A stretch of DNA of 6,493 bases, from contig CAMWMO010000099.1 of NCBI GenBank assembly GCA_947175305.1, positions 1 through 6,493 of the forward strand. The letters are read 5' to 3'. Positions 1-4,202 of the stretch are shown piece after piece. Positions within the stretch are counted from its first letter, which is position 1, and every line of letters starts with the position of its first letter. The notes under the pieces are model-generated. The model saw only the letters and a list, made by a program, of their open reading frames with translations, had not been told where the DNA came from and did not search any database. This DNA is from an uncultured Lachnospiraceae bacterium. GTDB taxonomy: Bacteria; Bacillota; Clostridia; Lachnospirales; Lachnospiraceae. Position numbers and translations under genes: made by a program.

Positions 1-1
1 G

Positions 2-310
2 ATAGAGGCGGCGGCACCCGAAGGGCTGGCGGATCTTCCCGTGGCGACCCATGCCTTTGTGGGAGGAAGCGGCGGCAGATTAAAAGAAATACTGGCAGCG
101 CTGCGGCAGATTAATCCCAGGATGCGGGTCGTTATCAATGCGGTCACGCTGGAGACGATCTGCGAGGCAAAAGAAGTTATGTCAACCGAAAAGATTGCCG
201 AGGAGGAAGTAGTACAGCTGCAGGTGACCCGGGCCGAAAAAGCAGGGAACTATCATTTGATGCGGGCTGAGAATCCGGTTTGGATCTGTGCCTTTAATTT
301 CTGTGAGTAA
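2..310 (+). CDS. cbiT: Precorrin-6Y/cobalt-precorrin C15-methyltransferase (decarboxylating), CbiT/CobL C-terminal part, 5'-truncated
   Basis: The last 102 residues of a SAM-dependent corrin-ring methyltransferase are visible; the frame is open from base 2, so the start lies outside the window. The stretch FVGGSGG followed by LKEILAAL, then RVVINAVTLET, is the typical second half of CbiT and of the CbiT part of CobL. There the glycine-rich turn and following strand belong to the Rossmann-like methyltransferase fold. By family knowledge the enzyme methylates C15 and decarboxylates the C12 acetate of the cobalt-precorrin intermediate in cytosolic B12 synthesis. The GTG at 41 is only an internal valine codon, because the same frame reads on upstream (IEAAAPEGLADLP). 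Whether the missing part also carries a CbiE domain cannot be seen. It ends 50 bases before cbiA, which supports a cobalamin operon. The family call is firm; the symbol (cbiT, cbiET or cobL) is less so. Confidence 0.85.
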   Translation: MEAAAPEGLADLPVATHAFVGGSGGRLKEILAALRQINPRMRVVINAVTLETICEAKEVMSTEKIAEEEVVQLQVTRAEKAGNYHLMRAENPVWICAFNFCE

Positions 311-343
311 AGTAAATGTGATTGCTTCTATCAATATATAAAA

Positions 344-348
344 AGAGG
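344..348 (+). promoter_or_regulatory. Ribosome binding site deciding the cbiA start
   Basis: GAGG, within AAAAGAGG, ends 12 bases before the ATG at 361. This is slightly long spacing but the only purine-rich site nearby. It lies inside the possible extension from the TTG at 322, which has no such site in front of it. It therefore favours the ATG. Confidence 0.55.
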
Positions 349-360
349 TATGGTTTAAAG

Positions 361-1737
361 ATGAGAATAAAGAGACTTATGATAGCCGCACCAAAGAGCG
401 GGAGCGGAAAGACGGTGATCACCTGCGCTTTACTTCAAATACTGAAAAATGACGGATATCAGGTGGCATCCTTTAAATGTGGTCCTGACTATATAGACCC
501 AATGTTTCATGAAAAGGTAATAGGGATTCCATCTAAAAATCTGGATACTTTTTTTACCGGGGAGGAGCAGACGAGACGGCTTTTTTTGAAGGGCGTTGTT
601 GGAAAGGATTTCGCGGTTTTAGAAGGTGTTATGGGATTGTATGACGGCCTGGGCGGCATTAGGGAAGCGGGATCTTCCTATCATCTGGCAAAAGTCACAG
701 GGACACCGATTGTGTTGGTCGTAGATGCGAAGGGGATGGGGCGCTCGGTCATATCCATGATTGCAGGATTTCTTGATTATGACCAGGCCCATTTGATTCG
801 TGGGGTGCTGCTCAACAGAATTTCAAAGGGATATTATGAAACGATCAAGCCATTGATCGAGGAAGAACTAAAGGTTCAGGTACTGGGTTATCTGCCGGAA
901 AAAGAGGAGCTGCGGATTGAAAGCAGGCATTTAGGTCTTATGATGCCGGATGAATTGCATAACGTCAAAGAGAGGCTACAGACAGCAGCAGAAGGAGTGC
1001 AAAAAACAGTCTCCACAGAGAAAATAATGGAGATTGCGGAAAGAGCGGGAGAGTTACAGGAAGATAGAGAAGAGAAAACAGCGGAAATCACAGGAAAAGC
1101 GGACAAACCCGTGATTGCTGTGGCAAAAGATGAAGCATTTTGCTTCTATTATACGGATAATCTTTCTCTATTGGAGGAAAATGGCGCTGAAATCGCTTAT
1201 TTTTCGCCTTTGCGGGATTCAAAATTGCCGGAGAAGTGTCATGCACTTTATCTCGGAGGCGGTTATCCGGAACTGTATGCAAAAGGGCTCAGTGAAAATC
1301 ATAAGATGCGCACGGCAGTTCGGAGTGCCGTGGAAAACGGAATGCCTGTCGTGGCGGAGTGTGGCGGTTTTATGTATCTGCATTCTGCGATCATTGATAG
1401 GGAGGGCATTCGTCATGAGATGGCGGGAATTCTTCCGGCGACCTGTTACGATACCGGCAAGCTGGTGCGCTTCGGTTACATAGAAGTGCAGGAAAGGCAA
1501 AGTCATTTTCTGCCGGAGGGGGAAATGATCAAAGGGCATGAGTTTCACTACTATGACAGTACCGGTAACGGAGAGGATGCAATCGCCGTGAAGCCCGTGA
1601 CAGGACGAGCATATTCCTGTATGATAGAGGATGAAAAGCATTTTTGGGGATTTCCGCATTTGTATTATCCCTCCAATCCGGCGTTTGCAAAAAGCTTTGT
1701 TGAAAAAGCGGACAGATATAAGGGAGAACTGAAATAG
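361..1737 (+). CDS. cbiA: Cobyrinate a,c-diamide synthase CbiA
   Basis: Cytosolic, glutamine- and ATP-dependent enzyme that amidates the a and c carboxylates of (Co-)cobyrinic acid in B12 synthesis. The 458 residues match the usual family length. The N-terminal ATPase domain of the CobQ/CobB type starts with MRIKRLMIAAPKSGSGKT, with the P-loop at residues 10-18, followed by FKCGPDYIDP and the LEGVMGLYDG segment. A charged, poorly conserved linker lies around residues 200-250. The C-terminal class I glutamine amidotransferase domain has LYLGGGYPELYA, the nucleophile Cys334 in VVAECGGFMYL and the GHEFHYYDS segment (His393/His396). The ATG at 361 was chosen because it gives the canonical N-terminus and follows AAAAGAGG; an in-frame TTG at 322 would add 13 atypical residues. 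The gene follows a CbiT-like gene, and its stop codon overlaps the ribosome binding site of the next small gene. The lesser alternative is the hydrogenobyrinate version (CobB); sequence alone does not separate them, but an anaerobic clostridium favours CbiA. Confidence 0.95.
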   Translation: MRIKRLMIAAPKSGSGKTVITCALLQILKNDGYQVASFKCGPDYIDPMFHEKVIGIPSKNLDTFFTGEEQTRRLFLKGVVGKDFAVLEGVMGLYDGLGGIREAGSSYHLAKVTGTPIVLVVDAKGMGRSVISMIAGFLDYDQAHLIRGVLLNRISKGYYETIKPLIEEELKVQVLGYLPEKEELRIESRHLGLMMPDELHNVKERLQTAAEGVQKTVSTEKIMEIAERAGELQEDREEKTAEITGKADKPVIAVAKDEAFCFYYTDNLSLLEENGAEIAYFSPLRDSKLPEKCHALYLGGGYPELYAKGLSENHKMRTAVRSAVENGMPVVAECGGFMYLHSAIIDREGIRHEMAGILPATCYDTGKLVRFGYIEVQERQSHFLPEGEMIKGHEFHYYDSTGNGEDAIAVKPVTGRAYSCMIEDEKHFWGFPHLYYPSNPAFAKSFVEKADRYKGELK

Positions 1738-1744
1738 GAGTCAT

Positions 1745-1981
1745 ATGGAAAATTCGTATCGTTTTTTTGAGAACAGAGATTGTAAATATTTTCCCTGTCA
1801 TGAGGGATTGGATGGTTTCAACTGCCTGTTTTGCTATTGTCCGCTGTATTTGCGGGAGCATTGCCCGGGCAGTCCCCGCTTTATTGAGAGAGATGGCAGA
1901 AGAATCAAGGACTGCACCAACTGTACATTTCCTCATCGGTATGAGAAGTATGATGCGGTGGTCGAGCTGTTGAAAGGGTAA
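1745..1981 (+). CDS. Small eight-cysteine (putative metal-binding) protein, cysteine-rich small domain family
   Basis: A 78-residue protein with eight cysteines: Cys13 and Cys18 (CKYFPC), Cys27, Cys30 and Cys32 (CLFCYC), Cys40 (HCPG), and Cys57 and Cys60 (CTNC), followed by FPHRYEKYDAVVELL. This layout matches the 'cysteine-rich small domain' (zf-like) family often found next to cobalamin genes, sometimes fused to them. No biochemical role for the family is known to me. The cysteines could hold zinc or an Fe-S cluster; handling of metal for corrin synthesis is only an inference from the neighbourhood. The ATG follows AGGAG at 1736-1740, which overlaps the cbiA stop codon, so translation is probably coupled. 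It has no signal peptide or membrane segment and should be cytosolic. The family call is fairly sure; the function is unknown. Confidence 0.8.
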   Translation: MENSYRFFENRDCKYFPCHEGLDGFNCLFCYCPLYLREHCPGSPRFIERDGRRIKDCTNCTFPHRYEKYDAVVELLKG

Positions 1982-2006
1982 ATAAAACGCAAATTTGGAG
2001 ATAGAT

Positions 2007-2405
2007 ATGAAAGGATTAAAGCGGATTGGCATAGCGGCTTTATTTTTGCCGTTTATATTGATAGCAGGTTTTATCATATTCGAATTGTTCGGTATGTATG
2101 CGAATCATGCGGCGACAGACCGGCAGACAGAGAAGCTGCAAGCAGATCTAACGGATAAGATTTCAGATCTGGAAATCCTTGACGTTCATTCTGAAACTGG
2201 GAACACCGGAAATGGAAATCATGTGGACTGCGTATCTGAGATAACCTTTTCCACGGCGATGACGGAAAGCGAGATCATAGGAGCGATGTCGGAGTCTTAC
2301 GATTTTGATAAGGATGGCTGCTCGGTGAATAAAACGGACGATGGTTCGTACACATTTTATCAGGTGACATCCGCTCCCTTTCCGGACAATATAGAGGGGC
2401 ATTGA
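2007..2405 (+). CDS. Hypothetical single-span membrane-anchored protein
   Basis: I do not recognise a named family. The 132-residue product has a short positive N-terminus (MKGLKR), a hydrophobic helix at about residues 7-29, and then a polar, acidic domain that should face outside. The helix looks like an uncleaved signal anchor. Residues 37-56 are charged and heptad-like (TDRQTEKLQADLTDKISDLE). The outer part has a GNTGNGNHVDC segment and two cysteines, Cys75 and Cys105, which could form a disulfide. It ends with YQVTSAPFPDNIEGH. The ATG at 2007 was chosen because GGAG at 1997-2000 sits 6 bases upstream; a TTG at 1995 in the same frame lacks such a site. It starts 25 bases after the cysteine-rich gene and may be the last gene of the cobalamin transcript, but nothing in the protein points to B12. 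Coding is likely; function is unknown. Confidence 0.7.
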   Translation: MKGLKRIGIAALFLPFILIAGFIIFELFGMYANHAATDRQTEKLQADLTDKISDLEILDVHSETGNTGNGNHVDCVSEITFSTAMTESEIIGAMSESYDFDKDGCSVNKTDDGSYTFYQVTSAPFPDNIEGH

Positions 2406-2435
2406 TTAGGGCGAAAATTCTTTTGATTACCGTAA

Positions 2436-2453
2436 GCGGGAAAAATTTCCTGC
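2436..2453 (+). terminator. Weak hairpin, possible terminator of the upstream operon
   Basis: GCGGGAA pairs with TTCCTGC (one G-U pair) around a 4-base loop, 31 bases after the stop of the membrane-anchored protein gene. No clean T-run follows directly; there is only ATTAATTTT after five other bases. It could end the cobalamin transcript inefficiently, or be chance in AT-rich DNA. Confidence 0.25.
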
Positions 2454-2515
2454 CATATTAATTTTGAGAAAAGTTTTATAAGGGGAAAATAGAAGAACTG
2501 ACGGAGCAACGGAGG

Positions 2516-2544
2516 TTGACAAACATATAGTAAGATGATAGAGT
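2516..2544 (+). promoter_or_regulatory. Sigma-70/sigma-A-type promoter of the toxin-antitoxin operon
   Basis: A perfect -35 box TTGACA (2516-2521) is followed after exactly 17 bases by TAGAGT (2539-2544), which matches 4 of 6 bases of the -10 consensus. Transcription would start near 2550, about 35 bases before the toxin start. The -10 box touches the left edge of the perfect inverted repeat at 2544-2568, so a protein bound there should block initiation. Confidence 0.65.
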
Positions 2545-2568
2545 TAAATTACCCGATGGGTAATTTAA
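2544..2568. promoter_or_regulatory. Perfect inverted repeat, probable HigA-type operator
   Basis: Two 11-base arms, TTAAATTACCC and GGGTAATTTAA, are exact reverse complements around the 3-base spacer GAT. The repeat covers the end of the -10 box and the predicted start site, just upstream of the toxin ribosome binding site. HigA-family antitoxins are dimeric HTH repressors that bind such palindromes in their own promoter, so autorepression by the downstream HTH protein is the natural reading. Binding itself is inferred. Confidence 0.75.
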
Positions 2569-2573
2569 AATAG

Positions 2574-2580
2574 AAGGAGG
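2574..2580 (+). promoter_or_regulatory. Strong ribosome binding site for the TTG-initiated toxin
   Basis: AAGGAGG ends 6 bases before the TTG at 2587. No ATG or GTG in the right frame lies near, so this site fixes the unusual start. A near-perfect site with a weak start codon may tune toxin output. Confidence 0.75.
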
Positions 2581-2586
2581 GAGGAT

Positions 2587-2958
2587 TTGGAACTTGAGTA
2601 CTCATCTGAAAAGGTTAAATCACAGTGCACAAGTGTGAAGGCGGCAAATAAGTTATTTGGTGGAGATATGGCGCTTACTCGAAGTTTGTTAGCCAGAATA
2701 AATGCGCTTGAGAGCGCAGAAAATATTAAAGATATTATAGTTCAATCGACCTTCAGGTTTCACAGTTTAAAAAATAAAAAGGGAAGAAATTTGGAAGGCT
2801 TTTTTGCTATTGATGTCAAATCAATAAGGGATTCGTGGAGAATTATTCTACAGCCATTAAATGAGAATAGAGAGCCGTATAATCCCTGTAATATTGATGA
2901 GATATCAGATAAGGTAAAAATTGTGGAGATTGCGGAGGTGAGCAAACATTATGAGTAA
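2587..2958 (+). CDS. higB: HigB-like RelE/ParE-superfamily toxin of a type II toxin-antitoxin system
   Basis: Probable toxin partner of the next gene. The 123-residue protein begins LEYSSEKVKSQC and carries the family's central strand region GFFAIDVKSIRDSWRI (residues 71-86). After it come LQPLNENREP, PCNIDEISDKVKIVEI and the C-terminal EVSKHYE. This pattern is typical of HigB/'plasmid maintenance system killer' proteins that precede HigA-type antitoxins. Family members are small cytosolic ribonucleases that cut mRNA at the ribosome; RNase activity here is inferred. At 123 residues it is longer than the classic HigB of about 92. The start is TTG, chosen from AAGGAGG at 6 bases and because the N-terminal motif begins at once; the first in-frame ATG (Met28) would cut it off. 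The stop overlaps the antitoxin start by 8 bases (ATGAGTAA), and toxin-first order is the HigBA arrangement. The gene is AT-rich compared with its flanks. Confidence 0.85.
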   Translation: MELEYSSEKVKSQCTSVKAANKLFGGDMALTRSLLARINALESAENIKDIIVQSTFRFHSLKNKKGRNLEGFFAIDVKSIRDSWRIILQPLNENREPYNPCNIDEISDKVKIVEIAEVSKHYE

Positions 2959-4030
2959 CTATATAGAGTATAATGATACAATTGCATTTCACCCGGGATA
3001 TTATATAAAAGAAATTGTTGAGGAAAGTGGATTAACTCAAGAAGATTTTGCAAAAAGACTTGATACAACACCGAAAAATTTAAGTCTTTTGATAAGGGGA
3101 GAACAGAGTTTATCAATTGACATAGCGATGAAATTATCTAGAATGATAGGAACAAGTGTGAACTACTGGTTGAATCTTCAAAATGCATACGATGCATTGA
3201 TAGCAGAATTTAGGTCGGAAAGAGAGCTTGCTGAAGAACGAAAGGTGTTTGAATATTTTGACTATAAATTCTTTAGGGATAACTATGGATTACCAGATCT
3301 GCCACGAAAGAAAGATGAACAAATAGAGGAAATTAGAAAATTTCTTAATGTTGCAACTCTTACTGTATTAAGTAAAAGAGATATGGCGGTTAGCTTTAGA
3401 AGTTCGACAGAAGACCTCACAGAAGCGAGTACAATTAAAGCGAATGTAATGGTTCAGATTGCAACAAATAAGGCTTTAGAGGTAAATGCACCTAAGTTTA
3501 ATAAAAAGAAATTTGAAGAAGCAGCAAAGTATGCATTAACACTGACAAAAAATCATGAAGAATTTTATCCGTTGATTAAAAAAGCTTTTTGGGAAGCTGG
3601 TGTAATATTTGTAATATTGCCAAATATCGCGGGATCAAAAACGAATGGAGCAACAAAAAAAGTTGGTGATAATATAATGCTGATGGTAAATGACAGAAGA
3701 CTTAATGCAGATTCGTTTTGGTTCACCTTATTTCATGAGATAGGTCATATTATCAATGGTGATTATGGGATTTCATTTGAAAAGGAAACTGGTGCCCAAG
3801 AAGATGCCGCAAACAAATTTGCGGAAGATAGTTTAATTCCGAGTGAACAATATCAAAAATTTATTGAGTGTGCGCAATTCGATTTACAATCAATCAGACA
3901 ATTTGCAAACACAATCGATCGTGATCCGGGTATTGTTTTAGGAAGATTACAAAATGATAAGAAAGTGGATTTTAATGATTGGACGATGAAACCTTTGAGA
4001 CACAAATATAAAGTAAAGACAGTCATATAA
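2951..4030 (+). CDS. higA: HigA-like HTH antitoxin fused to an ImmA/IrrE-type zinc metallopeptidase domain
   Basis: A 359-residue two-domain protein. Residues 11-80 form a HigA-type Cro/C1 helix-turn-helix: FHPGYYIKEIVEESG, GLTQEDFAKRL, the recognition region around PKNLSLLIRGE, then the family marker GTSVNYWLNLQNAYD. A charged connecting region spans about 82-200. The C-terminal part (about 210-300) is an ImmA/IrrE (M78) peptidase: FWFTLFHEIGHIINGD holds the zinc motif His262-Glu263-x-x-His266, and EDAANKFAEDSLIP follows, with Glu284 the likely third ligand. The active-site residues are intact. Classic HigA is about 100 residues, so this is a fused form; such fusions are known, and the role of the protease is unclear. 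The HTH half probably neutralises the toxin and represses the promoter at the 2544-2568 palindrome. ImmA and IrrE cleave HTH repressors, so self-cleavage or cleavage of another regulator is possible but inferred. GGAGGTGA at 2934-2941 precedes the ATG, which overlaps the toxin stop. The gene is strongly AT-rich. Confidence 0.9.
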   Translation: MSNYIEYNDTIAFHPGYYIKEIVEESGLTQEDFAKRLDTTPKNLSLLIRGEQSLSIDIAMKLSRMIGTSVNYWLNLQNAYDALIAEFRSERELAEERKVFEYFDYKFFRDNYGLPDLPRKKDEQIEEIRKFLNVATLTVLSKRDMAVSFRSSTEDLTEASTIKANVMVQIATNKALEVNAPKFNKKKFEEAAKYALTLTKNHEEFYPLIKKAFWEAGVIFVILPNIAGSKTNGATKKVGDNIMLMVNDRRLNADSFWFTLFHEIGHIINGDYGISFEKETGAQEDAANKFAEDSLIPSEQYQKFIECAQFDLQSIRQFANTIDRDPGIVLGRLQNDKKVDFNDWTMKPLRHKYKVKTVI

Positions 4031-4044
4031 CACTCTTAAAAAAG

Positions 4045-4069
4045 AACGCTCCAATAATTGGAGCGTTTT
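4045..4069 (+). terminator. Intrinsic terminator of the toxin-antitoxin operon
   Basis: AACGCTCCAA (4045-4054) and TTGGAGCGTT (4058-4067) form a perfect 10-bp stem with a TAA loop, preceded by an A-run and followed by TT and then GTCT. It sits 15 bases after the antitoxin stop. The T-tract is short, but the A-run before and the T-run after also pair, so it may work in both directions. Confidence 0.8.
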
Positions 4070-4081
4070 GTCTACAGTCCG

Positions 4082-4104
4082 AAAGAATTGCATTGCAATT
4101 CTTT
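4082..4104. repeat. Perfect 23-bp palindrome, unassigned
   Basis: Arms AAAGAATTGCA (4082-4092) and TGCAATTCTTT (4094-4104) are exact reverse complements around a single T. It lies 12 bases after the terminator stem and 41 bases before the transporter -35 box. It is too AT-rich and lacks a T-tract for a convincing terminator. It could be an operator for a regulator of the transporter, or a remnant of the module's insertion. The stretch to 4144 holds nothing else recognisable. Confidence 0.6.
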
Positions 4105-4144
4105 ACAATTTAGGCTAAATGTAAAGATACGGCCCTATGTAGAA

Positions 4145-4173
4145 TTGACAAAGCATAACCTGAATGCTATATT
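4145..4173 (+). promoter_or_regulatory. Strong extended -10 promoter of the transporter gene
   Basis: A perfect TTGACA (4145-4150), a 17-base spacer, then TATATT (4168-4173, 5 of 6) preceded by TG at 4165-4166, the extended -10 signature. Transcription would start near 4180, about 23 bases before the ATG at 4203. The spacer contains a short inverted repeat (AGCAT and ATGCT, 7 bases apart). Confidence 0.75.
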
Positions 4174-4174
4174 G

Positions 4175-4193
4175 CCTCTTGAAATGAAAGAGG
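4175..4193. promoter_or_regulatory. Inverted repeat across the transporter start site and ribosome binding site
   Basis: CCTCTT (4175-4180) and AAGAGG (4188-4193) are exact reverse complements separated by 7 bases. The right arm is part of the Shine-Dalgarno sequence AGAGGTGG. With initiation near 4180 most of the left arm would not be transcribed, so as DNA it may be an operator. In a read-through transcript from upstream it would form a hairpin hiding the ribosome binding site. Six-base arms can also occur by chance. Confidence 0.4.
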
Positions 4194-4202
4194 TGGTATA
4201 GC

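Noticed and set aside
322..360. Upstream TTG start extending cbiA by 13 residues
   Set aside because: No ribosome binding site precedes it, the added residues do not look like CbiA, and AAAAGAGG upstream of ATG 361 explains the start.
311..360. Cobalamin riboswitch or internal promoter between the methyltransferase gene and cbiA
   Set aside because: The gap is only 50 bases, far too short for a B12 riboswitch, and no spaced -35/-10 pair is seen; any such element would lie upstream of the window.
1115..1483. Second + strand frame inside cbiA
   Set aside because: It lies in the amidotransferase domain of cbiA in another frame; the product is Arg/Cys-rich with no motif, and the cbiA frame carries the conserved residues.
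1219..2077. Two overlapping - strand open frames opposite cbiA and the cysteine-rich gene
   Set aside because: No family resemblance; the opposite strand has full-length conserved proteins with ribosome binding sites.
2416..4104. AATTCTTT at 2416-2423 and 4097-4104 as flanking direct repeats (attachment sites) of the AT-rich module
   Set aside because: Only 8 AT-rich bases, the right copy is part of a palindrome, and no integrase or transposase is present, so chance is the simpler explanation.
2516..4152. TTGACAAA present both at 2516-2523 and 4145-4152 as a possible repeat
   Set aside because: Both are -35 boxes with correctly spaced -10 boxes; shared promoter consensus explains the match.
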